A DNA stretch of 64,000 nucleotides from Cricetomys ansorgei (Eukaryota; Chordata; Mammalia; Rodentia; Nesomyidae): positions 5,513,501-5,577,500 of the forward strand of contig JAMJFZ010001258.1 of assembly GCA_026225945.1 (NCBI GenBank). Direction: 5' to 3'. Shown piece after piece: positions 42,698 to 54,250 of the stretch. A program made the translations under genes and the position numbers. The notes under the pieces were generated by a model. The model was not told the origin of the DNA, searched no databases, and was given only the letters and a program-made list of their open reading frames with translations. Within the stretch, counting starts at the first letter, position 1. Each line of letters opens with the position of its first letter.

Positions 42698-42900
42698 GAT
42701 GGCTGGGAAGATGGCTCAGTGGTCACAGTGCTGTTTGTTCTTCCTGATGACCGGTTCTTGGCACCCATATGACACCCACATGTCTGTAACCCCAGTCCCG
42801 GGGACCTGAGGGCACCAGCATGCACGTGGTTCACAGACACACCTACAGACAGAACAGCCACACACAGAAAACAGAACTAATAAATATTATTTAAAGAAAA
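42698..42900 (+). mobile_element. B3/B2-type SINE
   Basis: GGCTGGGAAGATGGCTCAGT, TGATGACCGGTTCTTGGCAC, ATGTCTGTAACCCCAGTCCC, GCATGCACGTGGTTCACAGA, CACACACAGAAAACAG and an A-rich TAATAAATATTATTTAAAG tail are in the right order for a full-length element. Confidence 0.87.
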
Positions 42901-44805
42901 GAATTCAAGTTCAGAGACTTGAAGCAATGGCAGAAGTGACATGCCACATCTACAGTTTTAGTCCCTTAATTCTCCTACAGGAATAGCTGCAACACACCGA
43001 TGATACAGTTTGAGAGGCACACGTTTTATAAATGTCTTTGCTGACCATTCAGCATCTTCTTGAGGTTAGGAAACAATGGGATGCGTGGAATAAAACGGAG
43101 TTTTGTATGTTGCAGCGCCACATGTCAGTGTGACATGATGAATGAATTCCTGGAAGGAAGACTTCCTTCCTGTCCTTCCATCCTCTCCACAGAGGGCCTG
43201 GACTCATCCTGGGATAGGCATTCAAACAGATACAGTGAATTGTTTTTACGGTCGCGCAGAATCAGGCACAGCGTCAGCCCCCAGCCCTTTTGCTTATGGG
43301 GCACACACTTGCAGAGGGTAACGCTGCCGCTTCTCTCCACCCCTGCACACTGTATACACAGGCATTCGTGCTTTCCCGTCTCCGGCGGAGCTAAGAGGGA
43401 AATAGGTAACCACAAATCTAGCAAGACACTTCCCGTGGGACCAGCCTGGCATCTCCAGTGGAGATAAGATCTAGGAGAGCATCATGTTTCTTCACCTATA
43501 AAATAAGAATAACATTTGACAAATTGTATACAGGAAACAAACACAAGTGAGCCTTTAAAAGAAACTGGACCGGTACTTTAGAAATGAATGGGCTAAAATA
43601 TTCCCTGTGAAGTGTCAGATGTGACCAAAGCTTACACCATGTTACAGATATAGCTGAAGAAGAATGTGCCTCAAATCTAATTCAGCACAAAACGTTCCAT
43701 TAGATAAATCCAAAATATTTATTTTTAAATTTTCGCCCTTGTGAAGGCTCGATTCTCCTCAGCACCCCGCACCTCTCTTTACAGCCTCTGTCACAGGGGT
43801 GGCTTCCAGAGGACCATCTAATAGCGAAGACAGCCAGATAAGTCTTCTTTAGGTGACCAAGAAGAGGCAAGGCTATTTTCTGACATGTGAGCCCCTCACT
43901 AGCCCTCCAGGAGCAGGCAAAGGGCATCCGCTATGACCCGCTGGTCCTGCTCGTGGGGCACGGACGCAGTGCAGAAATGCACAGCAAAGCTGCCGGACAG
44001 CTGTCTAGAAGCGTGTGCTTCACGGCTGCGGACCAGCAACCAGACAGATGATGAACGTGATGTTTACCAACAATCTGAATTTTGGCTATGACTACTGAGG
44101 AACTTCTGGCCACATGTTGTTTTGGAGAGCTGCCGGGAAAGGGGTGCACACAGCCTTCTCGAGTCTGTCTCTCTGTCGTGTGGAATGGATCCAGGGTCTG
44201 GTTGCTGCACCCCAGACCTAAGGGTTACACTCAGTACTGAAGAATCTCTGGAGTTCCCAGCACAGGGAAGGTGGTGCACCACAAAGGCGTGCGCCACAGT
44301 CTCTCTTCACTTGAAGCTGAAGACAGGTGATGGGCGCCTGCTTCCGGTAAGATGTAGAAAGGGCACAAATGGCCGTTCCCGAGGAATCAAGGAAAACCCA
44401 GTCAAAATAATGGCTAAACGTTTGTTGGAGGACAAGTGCAGGGGATGTAAGGAAGCTCTGATGAACTGCAGAGATCCAAGCCCTTCGTACAGGAGGGACT
44501 GTGAGTAAGTCTCCTACCCAGGGTGAGTGCAGTCTGAGCACTGCCTGCTCCGGGCAGGCGGGAACCGGCAGATCACAGGGCCATGTAGGCTTACAGGGCA
44601 CACTGCGGTCTAGCTGAGACTGCGTTTCAGTCCAAGCTGCTTCATCTGACCATTTTCCCTCGATATTCTTATGTGCCAAGGAAGGAGCCATGGGGGACAC
44701 CTGTGGGGAGAATCCCACACAGCCTTATAATGCTTGTATTCAACACACCAGAGGCAAGCCTGTGCGGCCACAACACGTCTGAACCACCTAGCAACCCGCG
44801 CTCAG
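42901..44805. other. Unique non-coding sequence
   Basis: I recognise no transposon. A minus-strand frame of 166 codons (44218-44718) and a plus-strand frame of 128 codons (44122-44508) overlap each other. Neither has a recognisable domain, and mutual overlap argues for chance. Confidence 0.45.
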
Positions 44806-44945
44806 GTCAAAGACGGAGTTTTTTTTTTTTTAAATTTTGAGGCAGAGTCGTGGTATGTAGTTTTGGGTAGCCTCAAACTGAAATTTACCTGTCCGCCTGT
44901 GGTCTGGGCTGTGACTTCAGTTGTGCACCACCAAGCACGGCGAGA
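44806..44945 (-). mobile_element. Degenerate B1 SINE
   Basis: A T-run is followed by TTTTGAGGCAGAGTCGTGGT, ATGTAGTTTTGGGTAGCCTC, AAACTGAAATTTACCTGTCC and GTTGTGCACCACCAAGCACG. This is the antisense B1 layout with many substitutions. Confidence 0.75.
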
Positions 44946-45149
44946 CTTTTTTTCCTCCTAAAGCAGCATCAGCACAGGTTGGGAAAACAATGGCTACAGA
45001 TGAAGCCAGTCTGATGAGGGATTCAGCACAACAGAGTCTCAGTTTGACTTCTGGGAGACCATGGCGGCACCATGGTCCAAGCACTCCACAGCATGGTGCC
45101 ATCAGAGGCAGACAAACCCAGCAGTCTGCACCTCAGGACCCACACTGCT

Positions 45150-45865
45150 TCATGTACTAAACACGCAGAAGGCAGGAAACGGAGATAGTCAAGAGGACGG
45201 ATCTAAGCAGACCAACAGGCCTTAGGGTTACCAGACTTTTGGAGGTAATGGGTGAAGAGACAGGTTTTCAAGATATAAGAGAAAACTCTAAGGTGCTAAA
45301 TGTAATTCCAGAATGAAAAGAAACAGCTTCTGGGATTAATGAAGGATGGACCAAACGGAAGACCCTTGAGGAGGAAGAAAGAATGAAGAGACAGGATGTA
45401 AAAAGAATGGTGGAAGACGTTGACAGAAGCACGCAGCAGCACCAGCGTCTGCGAGATGGCTAGAAGAGGTTTCTTCGTGTCATTAGTCTCTCCCCAAAGA
45501 GAGATCAGAGAAAAAGGAAAGAGTAAGAAATACTACAAGAGTGGCCTACACTTCCCAACTTGGATTTAAAGATGAACTAGAGATCAAAGAAGTCCAACTA
45601 ATTAGAGGAAGGTAAATCCTATAAAAAACGTAACGAGTTGTAGTCAAGTTTCTCGAAAGTAAAGGGAAATAAAGGTAGCTAGAGGGCACACACACACACA
45701 CACACACACCCGGGAGGCCACCTAGAAGAATGGACGTTGAATTTTTGTCAGAAACAATGAAGACAATAGAACAACATTCCAATGCCCTGAAAGGGGGAAA
45801 AAAAACCACCCTAGTAGTTTCCATTGAGCAAAAATGTTCTTCAAATGTGAGGCAATGCGTGTACT
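45150..45865 (+). mobile_element. Old L1 fragment (L1M-type internal region)
   Basis: The region resembles a conserved stretch of old L1 elements: AAGTCCAACTAATTAG, TCAAGTTTCTCGAAAGTAAA, GGTAGCTAGAGGGCA, TTTTTGTCAGAAACAATGAA, AACATTCCAATGCCCTGAAA and AATGTTCTTCAAATGTGAGG occur in the expected order. A (CA)n run at 45688-45709 has expanded inside it. No open reading frame survives. The left part (45150-45550) is a weaker match. Confidence 0.55.
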
Positions 45866-45867
45866 TG

Positions 45868-45879
45868 TGCGCATGTGTG

Positions 45880-45919
<40 letters not shown>

Positions 45920-46175
45920 TTTGGCCAGAGGTTGACTTCAGTGTCTCCTCAGTTGTTCTCCATCTTACCTTTGACACAAGGCCTCTCACTGGCAATGGGG
46001 CTTGCTAATGACTGGCTGGCCAGCAAGTCCCTGGACCTTCCTGCCTCCCCCCCCCCCCCCCCCGCAAGCAACAAGATTCCAGGTGCCTGCCACAATATGG
46101 GTGCTGGGATCCGAACTCAGGTCCTTCTGCTTACGCAGCAAGCACTGCACTAACTGAGACATCTCCCTAGCTCCT
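45868..46175 (-). mobile_element. Composite tRNA/B1-type SINE with (CA)n tail and poly-C run
   Basis: On the plus strand a (CA)n tail (45884-45914) precedes GCCAGAGGTTGACTTCAGTG, CCATCTTACCTTTGACACAA, GACTGGCTGGCCAGCAAGTC, a run of about 17 C at 46047-46063, GGTGCTGGGATCCGAACTCA, GCAAGCACTGCACTAACTGA and GACATCTCCCTAGCTCC. This is the reversed order of the family seen at 14239. Confidence 0.83.
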
Positions 46176-46187
46176 AATCGGGTTTAT

Positions 46188-46332
46188 TTCTTCCCTCCCT
46201 CTCTCCCTTCCTCCCTCCCTTTTTCTTTGGACACAGGGTCTCACTGTGTAGCCCTGGCCTTCCTGGAATTCATCATGTAGACTAGTCTGACCGTGAATTC
46301 ACAGACATCTGCCTACTTCTGCCATCTCAAAT
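46188..46332 (-). mobile_element. B1 SINE preceded by a CT-rich run
   Basis: TTTATTTCTTCCCTCCCTCTC and related pyrimidine units lead into TTTGGACACAGGGTCTCACT, GTGTAGCCCTGGCCTTCCTG, GAATTCATCATGTAGACTAG and TTCACAGACATCTGCCTACT. It is an antisense B1 that lacks a clear GCTGGGATTA end, so it is truncated. Confidence 0.83.
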
Positions 46333-48225
46333 AAACCCATCTTTTTGAAACTGAAAGAGTAAGAAAAGTATCCCCCAGAAGTAAGTTATACAAATTGTTA
46401 GAGGAAATTCTGTAGGCCGAACGAAAGCGATGCCAGGATGTCAGACGGAGGCTCGGATGTGCAGGAAAGAATGATGAGCAGCAGAAACGGCAAGTCACGC
46501 ACAGACAAAGTACTTCCCACTGCATTCTTCCAAAACAATGACTTATTGAAAATAAAAATGGCAGCATAAAAGTGCACGCAGAGGCAACGCACACACCCAA
46601 AGCACACGGGCTGGAGAAACACTGAGAAGCACCCAGGCTCCGAAACTGCAGATCCAAAGGACTTGAGATGGAGCTGCACTGAGCCTGCGTCTGTCCGCCC
46701 CTTTCTAGTCACCATCCCCAAAGGACACCGTATGGCAACGACCCACACAGCCTTTGTGACGCACCAAGAGGGAGGGTGTGTGCAGGTCTCGCGTGAGCAC
46801 TGAACCTCATTCTATAACCCACATGAGCATCCGAAGACTGGGTGTCTGAGCAGCCCTGGAAAAGGGGGCGGCTGTAGTGCCTGCTGGCTCTTTGGTTATG
46901 TGTGAGGTCCGAGTTAGGGATGGAGATTGTGATCCTTGTGCTTCTTCGTCTAAGACAGAACTGAACAGGCAGGTGGGATGATAGAAACTGATTGCACTGC
47001 ATACAGAATTCAGTTCCTCAGTGGCACTAGCCACGCTTCCAGTGCTCCGTGATTACTGGTGCAGTGACCACTGTGTGGTTGGAGAGCAGCTGCGTGGATA
47101 CAGCCTTCTTCCGACGGCCTCCCACTGCCTGTTAGCTCTAACACCCCTTCCAAAAGAAGTAAGTACCTCAACTCGAGGATAACTTTAGGGGAAACAGATC
47201 TCTGAGCCAGACTGGGAAATCCAGCTCTGAAACATTAGGACACAATGCTGTAAACACAACACTTGTCCCGGCTCATAAGCAAAGGCACGGGAGCCAAGTC
47301 AGGGCCACGGATGATACAGGCCTAGAGAAACGGCATCCGGTGTGCACGCTCTGGGCTCGCGTGTGCATGAGTGTGTGTGCGTGCATATTTTAAGGCAATT
47401 ATGTTTGAACATTCCCTCCACAGCAGCTGAGTGTGCAGTCTATTTTGCTTTAGGATGATCACATCTATCATTAAGCAATTAAAAAAATCATTAGTGCTAC
47501 TTTTATCAAAGTCATAGTAGCAGAACCTCCCCTTAGTTACTGGTTTCCTGCGGATAATTAACAGATACTATTCCCAGGGCCCAGGAACATCAGTCAGTGG
47601 ATCCGTGCTCCCAATAACTATGCCCTGGAATGAGCAGGTACTATGTAAATTGAGGTTGTTAAACAAAAGCAACAATGTTAATTACATCTCCATTCAAAAA
47701 TAAGAGTGAATAGGCTCCATTCTGTGAACCAAGACAGGACAGCAGGAGGACGCTCCTTCTTCTCTCAATTCAATAAGGAGCATAAAAGGCAGGAGATGAG
47801 GGTGGAAAACCTGAATGGGAAGCTGTCAAAACATTCCGAAGGCTCACATGTGGAATTCTCCCAACGTGTGTTTACTTAGCGTGTTCAGTGTCATCTAGCT
47901 TTCTAGGGCGAAAGAATTACTCATTCTAAAAACAAAAACAAAACAAAGCAAAAAACCCAACAGAACAAAAAACCCTAAAGTGCTGAAAAGTACTGACAAC
48001 TGACTGCAAAGTAACTGGAAAGCCTTTTTAGAAATCACTGTGGGCTGAGTCAATCGCCCCTGCACTCCAGTGAGCCCGGAACACATTTCTGCCACTGCTT
48101 ACGGCCTAGTCTAACCATATGCTTATTCAAGAGTCACTGTCCAGAGAGCAAACGTTTCCTTTTTAAATCAAATACCATTTCAAGTATTTTCCAACTGACT
48201 GACAACAACAGTGAATTAAAAATAA
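46333..48225. other. Unique non-coding sequence; possible conserved element at 47380-47720
   Basis: I recognise no transposon. The 47380-47720 block is repeat-free and AT-leaning, with AAGCAATTAAAAAAATCATT, GGATAATTAACAGA and GTTAATTACATCTCC motifs suggestive of homeodomain sites. An AAAACAAAACAAAGC run occurs at about 47930. Confidence 0.4.
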
Positions 48226-48530
48226 ACCTCTGTCTCTCTCTCTCTCTGTGTGCACGTGCATGTATGAGTTTATGTGCGTGAATATACATGTCCCACAGCC
48301 AGCATGTAGAGGTCAGGGGACAACCTCAGCTATTGGTTTCACGTTATTTGAAATGAGGTCTCCTCTTTGCACTGTGTATGTCAGGCTAGCTGGCCCAAGA
48401 GCTTGAGGATGTCACTGGAGGAATGCTGGGATTACAAACGTACACAGCTCTTCCCAGCTTTCCGTGGGTCCTGGAGATCTGAACTCAAGCCCACAGAGCG
48501 AGTGCTTTCCCCAGTGAGCTGTTTCCCAGC
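48226..48530 (-). mobile_element. Composite tRNA/B1-type SINE
   Basis: A (CT)n/GTGTG tail (48230-48290) is followed by GTAGAGGTCAGGGGACAACC, AAATGAGGTCTCCTCTTTGC, AGGCTAGCTGGCCCAAGAGC, GGAATGCTGGGATTACAAAC, GGTCCTGGAGATCTGAACTC and AGTGAGCTGTTTCCCAGCT. All sections are in the reversed order. Confidence 0.82.
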
Positions 48531-49444
48531 TGTCAATTTATTTTTTAATGGTAGATTTCGTGGAAAAGGTGACTTCTGTCTTCTTTGGAAATGTGAGAGC
48601 TATCAGGAACGCTGGGTTTCCATGTTCCCTGGCAGACAGCAGCTAGGTGGGTGCGATGCCCAACTGAGGAGCCTGGTCCTGCCTAGCTCGCCTCCTCCTC
48701 CCCAGCTCACTTCATTCTTTTATATTCCTTGCTAGATTAGGAGGAACTGGAGACAGTGTCTTGAGTCCTTTCCCATCACACCCGGAAGCTCCGTTAGAGA
48801 CGATGTGGGCCTTAACCTTTCCGGTGTCCGCAGTATCACAGAAGGCAGGCCAAGGCTTGCGGGCGTTGGGGAAATTCTTGTTTGTGAAGGTGGAGTGTAT
48901 CCAAGTCATCTATACACTTATAACAGAAGCACGGATATTCAGATTAAAGTGTAGGCTGTAGAGTAACTCGAAGATGAGCCCAGGAGCTGAAATGAGGGTG
49001 CGGGGTGGGGTGGAGATGACCAGGATTGCAGAGCTAATTACTGACAGGGTGATGCTGAGTGAGTCACTGAGCTCCGCGGTTAGAAACAAGGGGGAATATT
49101 AAAAATCCTCCACTCACACACATTACAGCACGCGTAGCAACACAGCCTGACACACAACAGAAGCACTATCAGTGTCCGGGACAAGTCTTTGCAAGGACTT
49201 TAACCAGAGCGGATGGGATCACTCTCTAGGACTCCATCATCCCTGCCAAAGAAGCATAGCACACTGTTGATAAGCACCAGCTTTCTGTTTCCTGTAAATC
49301 ATACAAAGAACAGACCATCCTGGAAGGAATCCTGGAAGGAATATGACCCTACCTTAACTTTTTTGAGATGAACATATTTTTGTTCTTTTAAAAAAACAGG
49401 GAATGGATTATCTCGCAGGCAAAAGCAATTGTGGTAAAAGCTAA
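48531..49444. other. Unique non-coding sequence
   Basis: I recognise no transposon or exon. A short exact duplication TGGAAGGAATCCTGGAAGGAA is at about 49320. Confidence 0.5.
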
Positions 49445-49735
49445 CTCACTGACTTTTCCACCGGGGAAGAGGGCTCAGTGAAGAGAGCACTTGTCTGAGA
49501 CCAGGAGGACATGCTGAGATCTCCAGCACCAGTGTAAAAGCTGGTGTGGCAGCGCCGTTACCCTAGCACTGGGGACTAGAGGAGGAAGCAGAAGCCCCGG
49601 GCCATGTTGCCAGCCAGTGTAGTCTAAATGGCAAGTTCCAGGTTCCTTGAGAAACCCTTCAAAAATAAAACGAACTGGAAAGTAACTGAGGAAGACAGTA
49701 GGCATGACCATCCACAGGCACCCACATTTGCGCGT
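49445..49735 (+). mobile_element. Composite tRNA/B1-type SINE
   Basis: GAAGAGGGCTCAGTGAAGAG, GACATGCTGAGATCTCCAGC, AAGCTGGTGTGGCAGCGCC, TTACCCTAGCACTGGGGACT, GCCAGCCAGTGTAGTCTAAA, CCTTGAGAAACCCTTCAAAA, AACTGAGGAAGACAGTAGGC and ACAGGCACCCACATTTGCG follow the sense order of the family. Confidence 0.82.
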
Positions 49736-50084
49736 TAAGTATCTGAGTATTGGTTGTCAGGCCTCTCAGCCTCAGGCCTAGAAGTGGACGGCGGGGTTAT
49801 GTGGCAGTTCAGCGTTCAACCTTTTGAGGAACCACAGAATGGTTTGCAGAACAGCTATACCATTTTGCAGCCAGCAACACACAAGAGCTCCAATTTCTCT
49901 TTGGGCCTTGGCACAACCTTGATGATTACATTCCCAGTAATCTCTTCCTGCAGAGAAGAACTGGGCACTTCACTGTAGCTGTGCCATGAATGCTCATGAT
50001 GATAGTTCAAGCCATTTGTAGGTCTTTGAAGAAATGCACACTAAGGTATTTGTCCATTTAAGGAGCTAAATTGTCTTTTTTATT
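49736..50084. other. Unique non-coding sequence
   Basis: I recognise nothing here. Confidence 0.5.
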
Positions 50085-50250
50085 CTTTTTGTTTTTTATT
50101 TTTTCCGGACAGGGTTTCTCTGTTGTAACTGGCTGTCCTGGAACTCACTCTGTAGACCAGGCTGGCCTTGAACTCACAGAAATTCATCTGCCTGCCTCTG
50201 CCTCCCGAGTGCTGGGATTAAGGCTGCGCCACCCCTGCACCACCCCTGCA
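50085..50250 (-). mobile_element. B1 SINE, little diverged
   Basis: TTTTTCCGGACAGGGTTTCTC, TGTTGTAACTGGCTGTCCTG, GAACTCACTCTGTAGACCAG, GCTGGCCTTGAACTCACAGA and GAGTGCTGGGATTAAGGCTG are very close to the B1 consensus. This makes it the youngest-looking B1 in the window. The end carries GCACCACCCCTGCACCACC, a small local duplication. Confidence 0.96.
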
Positions 50251-50282
50251 CGGCTGTCTTTTGATTCTTGCATGGTAAGAGT

Positions 50283-50605
50283 TACTTGCACATATTCTAG
50301 AGACCAGACCATGTGACTTGTGAACACTCCCTGTCCTTTTCTTGTCTCACTCTGAGTTGTTCTTTGATATGCAAAAAGCCTTTAAATTGGACACAGTCCG
50401 ATTTATCCAGATTTCCTTTTGTTGTTTGCATTTTGGATGTCATATCTAAGAATTCAGTGCCACCATCAGGCTTTGAAGATTTCTCTGTTTTCTTCTGAGA
50501 GTTCTATGATTTGGGTCTTATACCATATGTTTTGACCCAGGTTGACTTCACATGGTTTGAGGTAAGGGGCCACAGGTATATTTTTGATTATTCAAAACAT
50601 TTACA
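50283..50605 (-). mobile_element. Old L1 ORF2 fragment, antisense
   Basis: The plus strand shows an antisense L1 ORF2 segment: GTTGTTCTTTGATATGCAAA, CAGTCCGATTTATCCAGATT, TCCTTTTGTTGTTTGCATTT, GGATGTCATATCTAAGAATT, GGCTTTGAAGATTTCTCTG, TTCTTCTGAGAGTTCTATGA, TTGACCCAGGTTGACTTCAC and GGTTTGAGGTAAGGGGCCAC. It encodes only a decayed piece of the reverse-transcriptase protein, with no usable frame. Confidence 0.85.
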
Positions 50606-51719
50606 ACTCATTTGGAAGGAGGTACCTTTGTATAATATTAAATATATAGACACAGATATGTGCACATACATGTACACATACATGTACACATACTTGTGCA
50701 AAAATAAATGAGTTACTGATATTTTTAAAATATAGTTTTTGTTGTTGTACTCCAATTGGACAAATATTTACATAGATTCAGATACTAAGATATGCACAAA
50801 AAGCAAGAAGATACTCAGACTGAAGCAGGAGGAAGAGGCATGTGTGTACTAAACAAAGGGGAAGAATTTAGGAAGCCTGAAGAAATACCGGACAGCGAGT
50901 ACAGCAGAGAATACGTCTCATATGGTAGTGCTGCTGAATCCCGGCACTGGGAGACACAAACACTGACGTACAGGACGATAGCACTGAAGAAACACCAGCG
51001 AGGACATCTCGTCAGACAGGAGAAGAGGAAACTAAAGTGAGAAGACCAACATCGAAGGTGGCTTAGAAATTAGACAAATAATTAATAAAAATGAATAGTA
51101 AAAACAAAAATTACAGGGATGAGTCAGCTTCTTTAACTTTCCAACAAGTACTATTTTTTCCAAGAACAAGGTAAAAAACACACACCGTCCAAGCTATTAC
51201 TACTCAAGGCTAAACGCCTGGCAGACATAACCAATCAATCACAGTACCCTAGAACCAACTCCTTAAAATGCGCCAGACGTCCACTGACCGCAGCTGTTCC
51301 CAGGGGCAGGACCTATTTGCTATCTATAGCACCTGGAATCTCTTCTCTTGACAACAGGAACCTGACAATTGCTAATTTTGTCAGCTCTCCTCTCCTTAGC
51401 ATCCAAGGAATGTCCTCATCTTGGATTTTCTATGACTACTTGCTTCAAAAGTCCGGAAAGGTTGAAGTTCGAAGGTCACAGGGGCCTCACTTGGTACTGG
51501 GCAGGCGAATCACCTGTGAGATGCTGCAGTTACACAGACCTTACCGAAGACAGACTAAATCGAGAATCCCTGGCAGTGGGTTAACGGTCCATAAACCACG
51601 TTAAACCGTGTATGCCTCCTGGCCTGCACTCAACAGTCTCCAGCACAGAAGCGACTCTACGGCAGCCATCTCTCTGAGTCTTTGGTACCGACAAGGTGTA
51701 CTCAAGAGAGTACATGAGA
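50606..51719. other. Unique non-coding sequence
   Basis: It contains an AT-rich part and a short ACATACATGTAC palindromic repeat at 50664-50692. I recognise no gene. Confidence 0.5.
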
Positions 51720-52160
51720 AATGGCTCAGCCAGTGAAGTACAAGGAGCTGAGTTCAGATCCCCAGTGTTCACTAGAGTCAGGAGTGTGTGTCTGTGACCC
51801 CATGCTGCCTGTGTGACCCCATGCTGCCTGTGTGACCCCAGTGCTGCCTGTGTGACCCCATGCTGCCTGTGTGACCCCAGTGCTGCCTGTGTGACCCCAG
51901 TGCTGCCTGTGTGACCCCATGCTGCCTCTGTGACCCCATGCTGCCTCTGTGACCCCATGCTGCCCGCAGCTGCACAAGTGGTCTGTGGAGACAAGCAGGT
52001 CCCTAGAGTTCACATCTTGGCTACTCTCTCCAGCCAGTGAGCTCAACAAACAGAGCGGAGAACTGAGGAAAGCAGCCACATTTGACTGTTGCCCTTTGGC
52101 CTCCAAACACACCTGTGCACACAAGTGTGCACATCACACAGATGCCCACACGTGAAAAAG
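51720..52160 (+). mobile_element. Composite tRNA/B1-type SINE interrupted by its own minisatellite
   Basis: The head ATGGCTCAGCCAGTGAAGTA and GAGTTCAGATCCCCAGTGTT is followed by the minisatellite at 51792-51963. After it come GAGACAAGCAGGTCCCTAGA, CTCTCTCCAGCCAGTGAGCT, GAACTGAGGAAAGCAGCCAC, TTTGGCCTCCAAACACACCT and a GTGCACACAAGTGTGCACAT tail. The flanks keep the family order, so the array sits where the CTGTAACCCCAGTGCTGG motif normally lies. Confidence 0.8.
51792..51963. repeat. 19/20-bp minisatellite, nine units
   Basis: The unit CTGTGTGACCCCATGCTGC alternates with a 20-bp form that has AGTGCTGC; the first unit is shorter. Lengths alternate with a single-base indel. The minus-strand frames (Gly/Ser/His/Gln-rich repeats) are artefacts. 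Confidence 0.97.
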
Positions 52161-52835
52161 AAAAGAAACAAGGAACGATTCCACATTGCTTTATTCTAGT
52201 TAACTTTAGGAATGAGAGTCACAGTTCTAAGGTTGTCTTATTCAGAGCTACTGCCATATCCCCTCTTCCTAACTGAAAACAGCTTCTGATGGGGCAGGGA
52301 GTCATTCATTTGTATTATTGAACAACGTGAGCCACATAATCCAATACACATCCTTCTTTGGCCCGCGTCCTTGGAGGTCTGGTGAGTAGTTCAGTCCTTA
52401 GCCGTCCGCTGTTCCTCTGGGAGTTCTTCGCACAGCTGGCCCCCACCATCATTCTGTTACATAGCACACGAGCTTGCTGTACACACCCAAACCCACGTCC
52501 TGTCCGCTGTCCTGGTTTATTCACTTGTTTCTGTTCTGGATACCCATTGGACTTTATGATAGGACACTTCGTATCTCTTATTTTGAAGGCTACACATTAT
52601 GCATAGATCCACCAAAAAAGAATTAAAGTGGCCAGATAGTAAAAAAACATACCTGGGTCTCACATCTACAATTTCTAATTCAGTAGATTTGGAGAGAGGT
52701 TCAGGAAGCATTTCTACCAAATACCCCCTACTGCTGCTCCTGGGGTTATGCTTTGAAAGTCACTGTTCTGCTGTAAGGATTGACAAGCTAAGGTTATGAA
52801 GCCACACATGTGCAGAATGTTTGCATAGATGAAGG

Positions 52836-52838
<3 letters not shown>
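52161..52838. other. Unique non-coding sequence
   Basis: I recognise nothing here. Confidence 0.5.

Positions 52839-52874
<36 letters not shown>
52839..52874. repeat. (CA)n microsatellite
   Basis: An uninterrupted CA run of about 36 bases. Confidence 0.99.
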
Positions 52875-52876
<2 letters not shown>

Positions 52877-52984
52877 CACGAATGCACACAGATATTGTAG
52901 TTGTGAATAACACTATATGGCAAAATGCCTTCTATTTTAGGCACTGAAAGTTTGAAATGTTTTTGAGAGTTAAAAATTAACACA

Positions 52985-53110
52985 ATCCAGGCCAGCAAGA
53001 TGGCTCAGCGGATAAGGGCGCTTGCTGCTGAGCCTGACGACCACATGGTGAGGGAAGAGAGCCGGCTCGCAGGAGCTGTCCCCTGACCTCCACTCACAAG
53101 CCATGGTGCT
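52985..53110 (+). mobile_element. B3/B2-type SINE, 3' part displaced
   Basis: CAGCAAGATGGCTCAGCGGA, TAAGGGCGCTTGCTGCTGAG, CCTGACGACCACATGGTGAG, AGGAGCTGTCCCCTGACCTC and CACTCACAAGCCATGGTG are in sense order. The expected (CA)n tail is missing here. A GT-rich array begins about 80 bp further on in the opposite dinucleotide sense. Confidence 0.83.
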
Positions 53111-53186
53111 CGCAAATTTCCTTAACAAGGAATTATTAACAGGATCCAAGGCAGGGGACATAGTGGGAAGGGGGCGGTGTGACACG

Positions 53187-53360
53187 GGTGTGTGTGTGTG
53201 TGTGTTTGAGCGTGTATGTGCATGTGTGCCCGTGTATGTGTGTGTGTGAGCGTGTGTGCCCATGTGTGTGTGTGTGACCATGTGTGTGTGTGTGCATGCG
53301 TGTGAGCGTGCATGCACGTGTGCATTTGAGCGTGTGCGTGCATGTGTGCGTGTGTCTTAA
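53187..53360. repeat. (GT)n-rich compound array
   Basis: GTGTGTGTG units are interspersed with GAGCGTG, CATGTGTGCCC and GCATGCG. The minus-strand His/Thr-rich frames are artefacts. Confidence 0.96.
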
Positions 53361-54100
53361 AGGTTACACGATTTCACGTTATTTCTTAACTTCGGACGTC
53401 TGAAAGACAATCGCTGTCAACTTAGCCCAGATTACTACCCTCTTTACCCAATTTAAAATGAGAGCGACGACAGCGCTCAGGATCCCGCCAAGTATAAGCT
53501 ACCCTATGGCACTAGAGAAGGGAGTCACCGTGTTGTCTGAGACTCTCACTGGTCGGCTGGTAACAGCTCGGGGCCAGCTGATGCACACTCAAGAATTCTG
53601 CAGCTCTGAGAACTGAAATATCAGCATGACCGTAGAAGGACCGCCGCAGCCAACAGTTAGAAGCTCTTGGTAAAATCCTAAAGACTTTGCTCTTGTTTCC
53701 CTTTTTTAGCAAGCACTGGGACACAGGGGTTTACAGACCACAGAACAAAAGAAAGCCACTGTTGTTTCCAAATACAACAGAGAGTTTACTAGGCCTCATC
53801 AGCAAGGCTCTATAGTGAACTTACTGGAATAGTTCTAAGAAGAACGCTTAATTATATTTGAATAGGCTCCATTTGGAACCACTAACACTATACAAAAGTC
53901 TGAACAAGTTGAGATGGGACTTTCTGGGGTAGGGGTAAGAAAAGACACGCAGGTTTAAGTAAGCCCTTGTGGGTAAAAGATGAGCTCACTCGTTCAATAT
54001 ATACGCAACAAACATTCATTGCTTACAGGCTGTGCACACATGTGTGCACACACATGCTACAGTACACATTTCCTTCTGGGATTATTTTTTTACTTAAAAT
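53361..54100. other. Unique non-coding sequence
   Basis: I recognise no repeat, apart from a possible L2/MIR end near 53990-54030 (TCGTTCAATATATACGCAAC, AAACATTCATTGC). No gene is seen. Confidence 0.45.
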
Positions 54101-54250
54101 TTGATAGTTACTTTATGCCACGGCACTGACTCCTCACAGCCTCAGGAAGGAGATTACTAGTCTGTTTTACAGACAAGGAACTCTGAGGCTCAGAAACTTA
54201 GGTGCTTTACCCCCGGTTGGCTGGTACTCCAAGCCCACGACAGAGCCCTA
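54101..54250 (+). mobile_element. MIR SINE
   Basis: CCTCACAGCCTCAGGAAGGA, TCTGTTTTACAGACAAGGAA, CTCTGAGGCTCAGAAACTTA, GGTGCTTTACC and TACTCCAAGCCCACGACAGAG follow the sense MIR core and right region. Confidence 0.8.

Noticed and set aside
44218..44718. A 166-codon minus-strand open frame in non-repeat DNA
   Set aside because: It overlaps a 128-codon frame on the other strand, has no recognisable domain, and lies in DNA where many frames of about 100 codons occur by chance.
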